From assembly GCA_018058095.1 (NCBI GenBank), contig JAGPCO010000050.1:1-50723 (forward strand): 50,723 nt of DNA, in the 5' to 3' direction. A program made the translations under genes and the position numbers. A model generated the notes under the pieces. That model searched no databases. It worked only from the letters and a program-made list of their open reading frames with translations, and was not told where the DNA came from. Source of the DNA: Kofleriaceae bacterium (GTDB lineage Bacteria; Myxococcota_A; Polyangia; Haliangiales; Haliangiaceae). Within the stretch, counting starts at the first letter, position 1. Every line of letters starts with the position of its first letter. Positions 10,438 through 24,273 of the stretch are shown here, one piece after another.

Positions 10438-11387
10438 CGCCTGTCGCCATCGCCGCGCTGGTGCTGGCCGTCGCCGGCGCCGCCCGCGCCACGCCGTCGG
10501 ACGACCTCGGCCGGGCCCGCGACGCCTTCCGCGCCGGCGACTTCGGCGGTGCGGTGCCGCAGCTCAACCTGCTCCTGTACCCGCGGCCGCGCCTGGCCCA
10601 GCCGCAGGACCTCATCGAGGCCCACGTGCTGCTCGGGGTCAGCCTGTTCGAGGTCGGCGAGAAGGACGACGCCACCCGCGAGCTGGAGGAGGCGCTGTAC
10701 CTGTCGGCCGAGCTCACCCTCGACCCCACGCTGTTCTCGCCGGCGGCGGTCCGCTTCTTCGACACCACCAAGCGCGCGCTCGAGGCCCGCAACAAGGCCG
10801 CGGCCGACGCCCGCCGCTACGCCGAGGACCTCGAGCGGCTGCGCGCGTACAAGGCCAGCCTGCGCGTCTACGAGGTGCGTCCGTACTACGTCAACTTCGT
10901 CCCGTTCGGGGCCGGCCAGCTGCAGAACGGCCACCGCGGCAAGGGCCTGTTCTTCGCCGCGTCGCAGGGCGTCACCGGCGCGGCCTCGGCCGGCATCTGG
11001 CTGTACCTGGTCTCGAAGTACGGGTTCGGCGGCCAGGTGCCGCCCGAGGACGCCAGCGACGTCCGCCTGCTGCAGCAGGTCGAGATCGGCACCGGCGCGG
11101 TGTTCCTCGGCCTGTACGTGTGGAGCGCGATCGACGCGATGGTCTACTACAAGCCACGCGCGCAGATCGGGGGCGACGACTCGCTCCTGCCCGAGGAGCT
11201 GCGCGACCTCGACAAGCCGACCGGCCCGGGCCCGGGCGCGGCGCCGGCGCCGGCGCCATCGCGGCGCGGCGCCGAGCTGCGCGCCCCGCGGGCGTCACGC
11301 CCGAGCTCGACGCCGCTGCTCGGCCCATCGATCGCCCCGCTGCTCGGCCCGTCCGCCGCCGGCCTGACCCTGACCTGGGAGCACTGA
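10425..11387 (+). CDS. Exported TPR-like protein of the kinase operon
   Basis: 320 aa from GTG at 10425, overlapping the kinase stop by 13 nt. Signal peptide about 1-22 (ending AARA). The N-terminal half has TPR-like helices (DAFRAGDFGGAVPQLNLLLY, EAHVLLGVSLFEVGEKDDA). A middle segment with VPFGAGQLQNG and GKGLFFAASQG plus two hydrophobic stretches resembles DUF5683-type membrane regions. The tail is Pro/Ala-rich. It ends 1 nt before the sigma-54 activator. It may sense or scaffold envelope components for the kinase; that is inference from operon position. Confidence 0.85.
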
Positions 11388-11388
11388 C

Positions 11389-13203
<1,815 letters not shown>

Positions 13204-13430
13204 CCCGATCTGTGCCGCCAGGCACCCCGCCACGTACGCCAGGGACGCCACCCGGCCGAGCGGCGTCGGCGCCGCGCCCTGGCCTGGTGTCGCGGCGTCG
13301 GCCCGGTCACGGTCCGGCCATGACGCCGCTGTCGGGCTTGGGGTCGGTCCAGATCCCGGCGCAGCGCGGCAACTCGTCGGAATCAAAGCACTTGGACCGG
13401 GTGGTCCACAACCTGCATAGGCTTCTGGGC

Positions 13431-13928
13431 GTGCGCCTGGCCCTCGCCGTCACCGTCTCGACCAGCCCCGCGTGTGTGGTGCCGCCGCCGCTGTCGCTCG
13501 AGCAGGCCGACGCCCGCGCCAACGCCGCCCCGGCCGTCGTCGGCGTGCGTGGTGACGACGCCACCGACCACCCGCCGGGCGACGTGCTCACGCTGTTCGC
13601 CAACCAGGGCACGCTGTCGATCACCGCCTACGACTCCGACCTCGAGGACACGCTGTTCGTGCGGGTGTTCGTCGACTACACGACGCTGGTGCCGACCGCG
13701 CCGCGCACCGAGTGCCAGGTCGCGCCGGCCACGCCCCGCCTGCCCGAGCGCACCGCGACCTGCGAGGCGACCACCCTCTGTGTCGAGGGCGGCGACCACG
13801 AGCTCGACATCGACGTGTACGACCGCGAGCCGGTCACGGTCGGTGCCGACCCGCCGTACCGCACCACCGCCGGCCTGACCGGGTCGCGCCACCTCACGCT
13901 GCAGTGCCTGCAGGGGCCGCCGTCGTGA
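13431..13928 (+). CDS. Putative small lipoprotein/exported protein
   Basis: 165 aa from GTG at 13431, where MRLALAVTVSTSPACVV gives a short signal with Cys15 as possible lipid site. An upstream in-frame region adds no plausible start. The rest is beta-rich with several Cys (TECQV, ATCEATTLCVEGG, LQCLQ) and no recognised family. It overlaps the next lipoprotein gene by 4 nt (GTGA), so the two are probably co-translated envelope proteins. A TAGGCT lies 7 nt before the start. Confidence 0.65.
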   Translation: MRLALAVTVSTSPACVVPPPLSLEQADARANAAPAVVGVRGDDATDHPPGDVLTLFANQGTLSITAYDSDLEDTLFVRVFVDYTTLVPTAPRTECQVAPATPRLPERTATCEATTLCVEGGDHELDIDVYDREPVTVGADPPYRTTAGLTGSRHLTLQCLQGPPS

Positions 13929-15697
13929 CCCGCCGCCTGCTGGCGCCGCTGCTGCTGGCCAGCCTGGGCGCGTGCCTGGGTGTGCCCGAGGGCGGCCCGG
14001 CGCCGATGTGCGTCGACACCAGCGAGTGCGAGGCCGCCGCCGGCGAGGTGTGCGCCGAGGGCGTGTGCTGGGGTGACCCGCCGACGCTGGCCATGGCGGC
14101 GATCGTCGGCCCGCCCGACGTGTCGGTGCTGGCCGGGGCCGAGGTGCCGAGCCTGAGCATCGCCCGCGACGGCTGGATGGCCGACCTGGTGCTCGACGCC
14201 GGGGTGCTGGTGGCCGGCCGGGTCCAGCCGGCGTGCGTGACCCAGCCGTGTGATCAGGCCTCGCTGGCCGCGCTCGTCACGGTGACTCGCGCCTCGCGTA
14301 TCCCGGGCGGGCCGACGTTCCGGGTCTCGACCCGGTCGACCGCTGGCGTCACCGACGCGACCCAGGCGTCGTTCCAGGTCCGCGTCCCGCGCAGCGAGCC
14401 GGGCGAGCGCTACATCATCACCGTGGTCGGGCTCGACGCCGACGGGGCCCGCCTGCCCGACCTGCCGGTCGACCGGCGCGAGCTCGAGCTGCCAGGCAGC
14501 ACGGTGCCGAGCCAGCTCCGCATCGAGCTCGGCGGCGCCTCGCAGCGCCTGGTCAGCGGCTCGGTGTCCGACGGTGCCCCCCTGGTCGGCTACCAGGTGG
14601 TGGCGCGCGCGCGCTGGAGCGCCGACGGCCCGCTCGAGGAGCTGTCGAGCATCGCCACCACCGACGCCAGCGGCGCCTTCACGCTCGGCCTGCCGCTGAG
14701 CGCGCAGGGCCCGATCGAGGTGGTGGCCCGGCCGCCCGAGGACGTGGTCGCGCCCAGCCTGCGCCGGCCCGACATCGAGCTGACCGATGGCGTGACCGCG
14801 CTGAGCCCGCTGCGGATGCCGGCCTACCCGGCCCCGGTGTCGCTGACCCTGCCGGTGCGCGGGCCGAGCTCGGACGGCGCGATCGAGCCGGTCTCGGGCG
14901 CGCGGGTCACCGCCACCACCACCCTCGAGCCGCCGGTCGGGCCGCTCACCTTCGTCGAGTTCGAGGCGTCGGCCGAGACCGATCCGTCCGGGGTGGCCCG
15001 GCTCCGCCTCATCCCGCCGTTCGCTGGCAACGTCCAGGCCTACCAGTTCCGGGTCGTGCCGCCGGCCGGGGCCAAGGTCGAGCTGGGCGCGGCGATGTCG
15101 GTCGCGCGCGACCTCGGCGCCATGCCGCTCCTGTCCGAGCTCATCCTGCCGCGCCGGGTCGCCATCCGTGGCCAGCTGGCGAGTGATCGCGACGTCGCCA
15201 TCGAGGGAGTCGCCGTGCGCGCCACCCCCAACCTCGGCTTCGTGTACGAGCTCGACCCCGAGCTGCAGCGCCTGCTCGGCGAGATCGCGGTCGGGACCGA
15301 CATCAGCCGGGCCGACGGTAGCTTCGTGGTGTGGGTCGAGCCGGAGATCGGCGGCCAGCGGGCCCGCTACGACCTGGTCATCGACGCGCAGGGGGTGGTC
15401 CAGGTCCCGAACTGGCAGGTGTCGGACGTGGCGGTGGCGGCCGAGGCCGGCGTCGATCTGGGCCCGGTCACGCTGCCGCCAGCGGCGTTCGTGCGCGGGG
15501 TGGTGACCGACGCCGAGGGCGTGGCGGTACCGGGGGCCGAGGTCCGGGTGCTGGCGCTGTCGGAGGCGGACCTGACCTGCCGCGCCAGCAACGCGCCGGC
15601 CAACTGCACCGCCCCGGCCGTGGTGCTGGCGCGCGGCGAGAGCGACGAGCAGGGCGTGGTCCGGCTGGTCCTGCCCGACATCGCCGCGGCGCCCTGA
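13925..15697 (+). CDS. Lipoprotein with carboxypeptidase-regulatory-like beta domains
   Basis: 590 aa. The signal MTRRLLAPLLLASLGAC gives lipid-anchored Cys17. A Cys-rich stretch follows (CVDTSECEAAAGEVCAEGVC), then repeated beta-sandwich units with DASGAFTLGLP, DPSGVARLRL and DAEGVAVPGAEVRVLAL, like CarboxypepD_reg/Ig-like folds. No enzymatic motif is seen. It overlaps the upstream gene by GTGA. A surface structural or binding role is likely. The dispersed repeat follows its 3' end. Confidence 0.8.
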   Translation: MTRRLLAPLLLASLGACLGVPEGGPAPMCVDTSECEAAAGEVCAEGVCWGDPPTLAMAAIVGPPDVSVLAGAEVPSLSIARDGWMADLVLDAGVLVAGRVQPACVTQPCDQASLAALVTVTRASRIPGGPTFRVSTRSTAGVTDATQASFQVRVPRSEPGERYIITVVGLDADGARLPDLPVDRRELELPGSTVPSQLRIELGGASQRLVSGSVSDGAPLVGYQVVARARWSADGPLEELSSIATTDASGAFTLGLPLSAQGPIEVVARPPEDVVAPSLRRPDIELTDGVTALSPLRMPAYPAPVSLTLPVRGPSSDGAIEPVSGARVTATTTLEPPVGPLTFVEFEASAETDPSGVARLRLIPPFAGNVQAYQFRVVPPAGAKVELGAAMSVARDLGAMPLLSELILPRRVAIRGQLASDRDVAIEGVAVRATPNLGFVYELDPELQRLLGEIAVGTDISRADGSFVVWVEPEIGGQRARYDLVIDAQGVVQVPNWQVSDVAVAAEAGVDLGPVTLPPAAFVRGVVTDAEGVAVPGAEVRVLALSEADLTCRASNAPANCTAPAVVLARGESDEQGVVRLVLPDIAAAP

Positions 15698-15939
15698 GCG
15701 CGGCGCCCTGAGCGCGGGCCTCGGTCGTCGACGTGATCGTGGTCGGCCTCCATGGCCGCTCGCTGCGGGTTGCCGCTTGCACCAACCCGGGGTGCGGCAC
15801 GACCCCGACCACGGGGATCGCCCATGATCACGGCGGGCGTTCCCGATCACGAGCACGGCCACGATCACGGCCACGGGCACGGCCACGGGGGGGCGGGTGT
15901 GGCTGCGACGGCCCCCCCCCGCCGGGCCGGACATTCGCC
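15698..15939. repeat. Dispersed GATC/GGCC intergenic repeat, copy 2
   Basis: Contains CGTGATCGTGGTCGGCC (about 15732) and, from 15826, GATCACGG..CGTTCCCGATCACGAGC..CGGCCACG. The 38-bp stretch 15826-15863 is closely matched at 39707-39743. CGGCCACGATCACG (15856-15869) is the exact reverse complement of 5192-5205. G7/C8 homopolymers sit just downstream. No gene is seen here. Confidence 0.65.
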
Positions 15940-15968
15940 TTGACCGGGCGGGCGTGGGCCACTATGGT
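15940..15968 (+). promoter_or_regulatory. Promoter of the DEAD-box helicase gene, long leader
   Basis: TTGACC (15940-15945), a 17-bp spacer and TATGGT (15963-15968) form a good sigma-70-type promoter. The next gene starts at 16353, predicting an mRNA leader of about 380 nt. Within it GCGAGCGC/GCGCTCGC (16094-16111) is a perfect hairpin. No known riboswitch is recognised. A 145-codon frame from 16004 runs into the helicase start in another phase and is not convincing. Confidence 0.6.
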
Positions 15969-16352
15969 TCGCGCGAAACATCTTCGATTGGACCGAGAGC
16001 GCAATGAATCCAGTGAGTTACCAGCGAAGTGAACGGGCCTGTCGCCCAGCTTCACGGCTGTTGGCGCACCCGCTGGTTCACCTGCTGGAGCCTGCGAGCG
16101 CCAGCGCTCGCCTGGATGTCGGATCGGGATCGCGTCACGAAGAGGCCCCCGCTGCCCGTGTTGGGCGCTGGGGCGACCGGCCGGCCGCCGTGATGGCGCG
16201 CCGGATCACGCCGGCGCCGGCGACCATGGTGGTCAGTCGGCGTCACGCCATCGACGAGGAACGTCGGCACGCCGTGCTGGAGGCCTGGGCGCCTCGGACG
16301 GGTGGCCGGGGCGATGGTGCAACGCAGAGTCGCCAGGACTGGAACACGGAAC

Positions 16353-19300
16353 ATGAACAACGAGATCACGCCGCGCGACGCCGCGGCCAACGACTTCCTG
16401 ACGCCGCCGGTGATCGCCCACGTGGCGCCGACCGTGGTTGATCCCGCCTCGCACGCGGTCGCCACCAGCGACTCGGCCGACACCCACCCGCCGGCCGCGC
16501 CCGAGCAGCTGAGCTGGTCCCAGCTCGGGCTCGAGGACAGCGTGCTGTCCGCGCTCGAGGGGATGGGTTACCTGCGCCCGACCGCGGTCCAGGCAACCGT
16601 GTTCGGCCCGGTCCGCGCCGGCAAGGATCTGCTGGTGCAGTCGCGCACCGGCACCGGCAAGACCGCCGCGTTCGGCCTGCCCATCGTCGCCGCCATCGAC
16701 ACCTCGATCCGCGAGGTGCAGGGCCTCATCCTCACCCCGACCCGCGAGCTGGCCCTGCAGGTCACGCGCGAGATCGCCGCCCTCGGCAAGGACAAGGGCG
16801 TCGTGGTCGAGACCCTGTACGGCGGCGCGCCCATCGGCAAGCAGATCGCGGCGCTGCGCGAGGGCGTGCACCTCGTCGTCGGCACGCCCGGCCGCGTGCT
16901 CGATCACATCGGCCGCCGCACCCTCGACACCAAGAACATCCGCATCTTCGTCCTCGACGAGTGTGACGAGATGCTGTCGATGGGCTTCCTCGAGGACATC
17001 GAGCGGGTCGTCTCGCACCTGTCCAAGGAGAAGCAGACCGCGCTGTTCTCGGCGACCATGCCGGACGAGGTCAAGCGCTACTCGCGGCGGCACATGAAGG
17101 CGCCCGAGCTGATCACCCTGTCGGCCGATCAGCTCACGGTCACCGACATCCACCACGCCTACTACATCGTCAGCGGCATCGCCCGCCCGCGCGACCTGTT
17201 GCGCGTGCTGTTCGCGGAGAACCCCGACAGCGCCATCATCTTCTGCAACACCCGCGACGAGACCGCCACCGTCGCCCGCTTCCTGCAGAAGCAGGGCCTC
17301 GACGCCGAGCCGATCTCGAGCGACCTGTCGCAGGCCGACCGCGAGCGCGTCATGCAGCGCTGCAAGGCCAAGAACCTGCGCTTCCTGGTCGCCACCGACG
17401 TCGCCGCACGCGGCATCGACATCTCCGACCTGTCGCACGTCATCAACTACTCGGTGCAGGACTCGGCCGAGGTGTACGTGCACCGCACCGGCCGCACCGG
17501 CCGCGCCGGCAAGAAGGGCACCGCCCTGTCGCTGGTCGGCCCGCGCGAGCTGGGCGCGTTCCGTTACGTCCGCCTGCAGTTCAAGATCAACCCGGAGGAG
17601 CGCATCCTGCCGCCGTGGTCGATCCTCGACGGCAAGCTCAAGGTGCCCCTGCCCGTGCTGGGCGCGCCGATCAAGCCCGACCCGATCGCCATCCTGGCCG
17701 AGGCCACGCCCGGCCCGGCCTCGCAGGCGCAGCTCGACATGGTCAAGGCCCTGCTGGCCACGCCCGACGGTGAGCGCGTGCTGGCCGTGCTGGTGGCCGA
17801 GCGCCTCAGCAAGGTGATGAAGCCGAAGGTGTCCCGCCCGGTGGTCGAGCAGCAGATGCCCGACGACCGCTGGGGCGCCGATCGCGAGCGCAGCGAGCGC
17901 GGCCGTGACGACCGCGGCCCGCGCGGCGGCGACCGCGACCGCGGCCCGCGCCGGGACGACCGCTTCGGCGGCCGCGACGATCGCGGCCCGCGCGAGGATC
18001 GCCATGGCGCGCGAGACGACCGCGGCCCGCGTCGGGACGACCGCTTCGGCGGCCGCGACGACCGTGGCCCGGCCCGCGACGACCGTGGCCCGGCCCGCGA
18101 CGACCGTGGCCCGGCCCGCGACGACCGTGGCCCGGCCCGCGACGACCGTGGCCCGGCCCGCGACGACCGTGGCCCGGCCCGCGACGACCGTGGCCCGGCT
18201 CGCGACGACCGTGGCCCGGCTCGCGACGACCGTGGCCCGCGCCGGTGGGAAGAGCGCGGCGACCGTGGCGACCGGCCGCGCTTCCGCGACGACGCCAGCG
18301 CCGGCAACGGCGAGGCCCGGACCGACGGTCAGCGCCGCTGGCCGCGTGAGGACCGGCCGCGCGACGGCGCCGACGCCGCCACGGCCACCACGGCCGGCGC
18401 CGCGCCGGCCGCCGAGGGCGCTCGCCCCGAGGGTGGTCGCCCCGAGGGCGGTCGCCCCGAGGGCGGTCGCGATCGTCAGGATCGCGACGGCGGGCGGCGC
18501 GACCGCTTCGAGGGTCGCGATCGTCAGGACCGCGATGGTGGGCGGCGTGACGAGCACGGCGGCCGGCGCGACCGGTTCGACGGTCGGCGCGACGAGCGCC
18601 CGGCGGTTCGCCCCGACGGTGACGCCGACGCCGGCATGGCTGTCAGCGTCGAGCCGAGCGCCACGGTGACCGAGCCGGCCACCGCTGCCGCCGCGCCGGC
18701 GCCGACCGCGCCGGTCTCGGCCGAGGGCCAGGACCGCGGTGGGCGTGACCGTGACCGTGACCGCGGTGGACGTGGCCGTGACCGCGACCGTGGCCGCGGC
18801 CGGCGCGACACCGAGACCTGGACGCCGCCGGCGCAGCGGGCCGCCGAGTCGGCGCCCGCGGCCACGCCGGACGACAAGCGGGCCGACGCACCCCGCAACG
18901 GCAAGACCGAGCAGCGCGAGTTCTGGGAGACGTGGGCGGACGCCAAGGCCGCGCGCCCGGCTCCGGCTCCGGCGCCGGCGCCGGCGCCCGCCCCGGTGGC
19001 GGCCGCGGCGCGCGACGAGGACGTCACGCTCGAGGCGACACCGGATGGCGGGGCGGCCAAGGGTAAGGGCAAGCGCGACGCCGGTCGTGGCAAGAAGGCG
19101 GCCGACAAGCCGGCCGAGAAGGTGGCCGACAAGGCGAGCGACAAGGGCAAGGCGACCAAGGGCCGCGACAAGGCGGCCGACAAGGCGCCCGCGGCGGCCC
19201 CGGCCGCGGCGGCCCCGGCTCGTCCCGCCACGGTGGCCGATCCGAGCGGGCAGGTTCGCCTGCACGTCGGCCTTGGCAAGCAGCACAGCGCCTCGGCCGG

Positions 19301-19478
19301 CGACGTGCGGACCTTCCTGGCTGGCTTCGGCATCGCCGACGCCGCCCAGATCGGCTCGGTCATGCTGCGTGACAGCCACAGCTACGTGAAGGTGCCGGCC
19401 GCCCTGGCCGACCAGCTCGTGGCCAAGGCCCACAACAAGAAGCACGGCACGACCAAGGTCACCGTCGAGAAGGCCTAG
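16353..19478 (+). CDS. DEAD-box RNA helicase (DECD variant) with long repetitive linker and DbpA-type RNA-binding domain
   Basis: 1041 aa, about twice a typical helicase. Core about 45-430: Q motif before [17 protein letters not shown], Walker [31 protein letters not shown] (DECD instead of DEAD), [14 protein letters not shown] and [10 protein letters not shown]. Residues about 505-955 are low complexity: RDDRG-rich, a block of eight RDDRGPA units, then Asp/Arg/Gly and Ala/Lys/Pro-rich linkers. The C-terminus (about 959-1041, [20 protein letters not shown]) resembles the DbpA/CsdA RNA-binding fold, suggesting ribosome or cold-related RNA remodelling. ATG at 16353 was chosen because upstream in-frame sequence is unlike the family; 16302 is an alternative. 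Confidence 0.94.
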   Translation: MNNEITPRDAAANDFLTPPVIAHVAPTVVDPASHAVATSDSADTHPPAAPEQLSWSQLGLEDSVLSALEGMGYLRPTAVQATVFGPVRAGKDLLVQSRTGTGKTAAFGLPIVAAIDTSIREVQGLILTPTRELALQVTREIAALGKDKGVVVETLYGGAPIGKQIAALREGVHLVVGTPGRVLDHIGRRTLDTKNIRIFVLDECDEMLSMGFLEDIERVVSHLSKEKQTALFSATMPDEVKRYSRRHMKAPELITLSADQLTVTDIHHAYYIVSGIARPRDLLRVLFAENPDSAIIFCNTRDETATVARFLQKQGLDAEPISSDLSQADRERVMQRCKAKNLRFLVATDVAARGIDISDLSHVINYSVQDSAEVYVHRTGRTGRAGKKGTALSLVGPRELGAFRYVRLQFKINPEERILPPWSILDGKLKVPLPVLGAPIKPDPIAILAEATPGPASQAQLDMVKALLATPDGERVLAVLVAERLSKVMKPKVSRPVVEQQMPDDRWGADRERSERGRDDRGPRGGDRDRGPRRDDRFGGRDDRGPREDRHGARDDRGPRRDDRFGGRDDRGPARDDRGPARDDRGPARDDRGPARDDRGPARDDRGPARDDRGPARDDRGPARDDRGPRRWEERGDRGDRPRFRDDASAGNGEARTDGQRRWPREDRPRDGADAATATTAGAAPAAEGARPEGGRPEGGRPEGGRDRQDRDGGRRDRFEGRDRQDRDGGRRDEHGGRRDRFDGRRDERPAVRPDGDADAGMAVSVEPSATVTEPATAAAAPAPTAPVSAEGQDRGGRDRDRDRGGRGRDRDRGRGRRDTETWTPPAQRAAESAPAATPDDKRADAPRNGKTEQREFWETWADAKAARPAPAPAPAPAPAPVAAAARDEDVTLEATPDGGAAKGKGKRDAGRGKKAADKPAEKVADKASDKGKATKGRDKAADKAPAAAPAAAAPARPATVADPSGQVRLHVGLGKQHSASAGDVRTFLAGFGIADAAQIGSVMLRDSHSYVKVPAALADQLVAKAHNKKHGTTKVTVEKA
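18060..18248 (+). repeat. 21-bp tandem repeat inside the helicase gene
   Basis: GACCGTGGCCCGGCCCGCGAC repeats eight times in frame and ends with a partial ninth unit, encoding RDDRGPA. The first six units are identical; the last two share a C-to-T change. Near-perfect DNA identity points to recent expansion, or an assembly-sensitive copy number. Confidence 0.9.
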
Positions 19479-19499
19479 CCACCTCGGCGGTCGACGCGG

Positions 19500-19527
19500 G
19501 CGGGCCGTCGGGGAACCGGCGGCCCGC
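19500..19527 (+). terminator. Possible terminator hairpin after the helicase gene
   Basis: GCGGGCCG (19500-19507) pairs with CGGCCCGC (19520-19527) around a 12-nt loop, 21 nt after the stop codon. Only GTTT follows, so it is weak as an intrinsic terminator. Confidence 0.35.
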
Positions 19528-19579
19528 GCCGCGTTTCGGGCGGGGTGCTGTGTTTCGAGATCGACGGCACCACCCCGGG

Positions 19580-19608
19580 TTGACGCCTGAACACCCGTTC
19601 CGTAAGGT
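19580..19608 (+). promoter_or_regulatory. uvrA promoter, apparently leaderless
   Basis: TTGACG (19580-19585), a 17-bp spacer and TAAGGT (19603-19608) are followed after only 8 nt by the uvrA ATG. Transcription would begin at or next to the start codon. No LexA-type palindrome was recognised nearby. Confidence 0.65.
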
Positions 19609-19616
19609 GTGGCGCG

Positions 19617-22574
<2,958 letters not shown>

Positions 22575-22653
22575 GCGACGGTGGAGGCCTGGTCCGGCGC
22601 ACCCCGACTCAGAGGTCGCCCGTCGCGTGCCAGTGGCGTGATAGATCTGAACC

Positions 22654-24118
22654 ATGCGAAAGCGCCTGGTGATCGCCGGAGGGTTGGCTCTTGCTTGCGG
22701 CGGCGACGACGCCGGGAACTCCGATGCGGCCCGCGGCGCCGACGGGCCCCGAGGCGCAGACGCGGCCGGCGCCGACGCGGCGCAGACGCGGCTCACGGTG
22801 CGGGTGCACCGGGTCGAGCCGCTGACACGACACGGTGCCCGGCCAGTTCCTGGTGTTCCAGGACGGCGATGGGCCGTGGCAGCTGCTCACTGGCAACGGC
22901 GGCGTGTACACCACGGAGGTGGTGAGCGACCGGTATGGCATCGGCCACGGCTGCGTGGTGCCGGCCCTGCGGTACACGCGCCTGCAGCTCATCCACGCCA
23001 CCACCGCCGAGCGGACCGAGATCGACCTCGAGGCCTGCGAAGGGCCGGCCCGGACCCGCCGCCTCGACGTGTCGGTGTCGGGCCTGGGCGCGGACCAGAC
23101 CGTGGCCGTGCGGACCCGGTTCGGAGGGTTGACGGCTCGCACCAACGGCGGTAGCTCGGTGCTGTTGCCGGCCGAGGCCACCGAGGCGGTCGCCGTGGTC
23201 ACGACCTCGAGCGTTCCGGTCCGCTACGCGCGCCTGGGCGCGCTGGCGGCCCAAGGTGACCTGGCCCTGAGCGTCGACGCCGCGACGGTGGGGATGCCAG
23301 CGCAGGCGGTCCCGCTGGCGGTGCCGGCGCTGGCGCCCGACGAGGCGGCCACCGTCGCCACCCACAGTGTCATCCTGGGCGGCGTCCCGTATGACCTGGT
23401 GACCGGCCGCCTCCGCACCACGGCGCCGACGTCGTACCCGGCGCCTCCGGTCGGGTTTCTCGCCGCCGGCGACCTGCAGGTCCGCCGCTACAACCTGCTG
23501 TCGGCCAGCCGGCAGCGCATGGTCACCGCCACGGTGTCGGAGGCCACGCCGTGGGCGCCCCAGTTGCCTGCGCCGTACACGGCGGCGGCGCCGACGTTGA
23601 CCGCGCAGCCCTTCCTGCGCCCGACCTTCGAGGTCACGCCGCTCGCCCCTGGCGGTGGGGCCATCACCAGCTACCTGCTGGCGGCCGAGTCGTCCAACCC
23701 GTCGGGGACCATCACCTCGTCGGCGATCGTGGTGGCGCTGAGCAGTGGCTGGGTCGGCGCCGGGCCGGTGACCTATCAGGTGCCCGACCTGACCGGCCTG
23801 CCGGGCTGGAACGCTGCCCTCGCTGTGCCCGCGCGCCAGGCCGTGTTCGCCTCGGTCGGTGTCCAGCTCGACACCGGCATGCCGGGCACCGATGGCCATG
23901 TCCAGACCCTCTCGTCCATGACTCACGTCATCGGCGAGTACTGCGGTGACGGCGTGACGACCAGCCCGGAGGCCTGCGATACCGGCGGCGAGAGCGCGAC
24001 GTGTGATGCCGACTGCACGACGGTGATGTGCGGCGACGGGACCATCAACGGCAGCGCCGGCGAGGACTGCGACCCGCCGGGCGGCGGCACCTGCTCCCCG
24101 ACCTGCACGCTGCTGTGA
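22654..24118 (+). pseudogene. Frameshifted lipoprotein gene with Myxococcales Cys-rich repeats
   Basis: The first frame (22654 to about 22825) encodes MRKRLVIAGGLALACGG, a lipoprotein signal with Cys15, then an Asp/Ala linker and LTVRVHRVEPLT. The continuation lies in another frame from about 22826: TVPGQFLVFQDGDGPW and 420 further residues ending in two Cys-rich units (CGDGVTTSPEACDTGG, CGDGTINGSAGEDC) typical of the myxobacterial disulfide repeat. A TGA at 22823 in the second frame blocks extension upstream. A 1-nt gain or 2-nt loss near GACACGACAC (22824-22833) explains the break. It may be a sequencing error, a real lesion, or two genes with a GTG start at 22835. Confidence 0.65.
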
Positions 24119-24273
24119 CGCGATCGACGTGGCCGTAGCACAGGCTGATCGCCGGGACTGGCGGCCGCGCTGCCCACGGCCAGGTGCAACCTGGGGCGCG
24201 CAGGCGCGATCGATCCCCACATGAATTCGCGAGGCTGCGCGCGCTGGAGCTGGCTCGCCGGTTGCGTGAGCGG

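Noticed and set aside
16004-16441. 145-codon frame in the helicase leader
   Set aside because: It runs out of phase into the helicase start and has no family features.
18060-18248. CRISPR-like array
   Set aside because: The 21-bp units are contiguous without spacers and lie in frame in the helicase gene.
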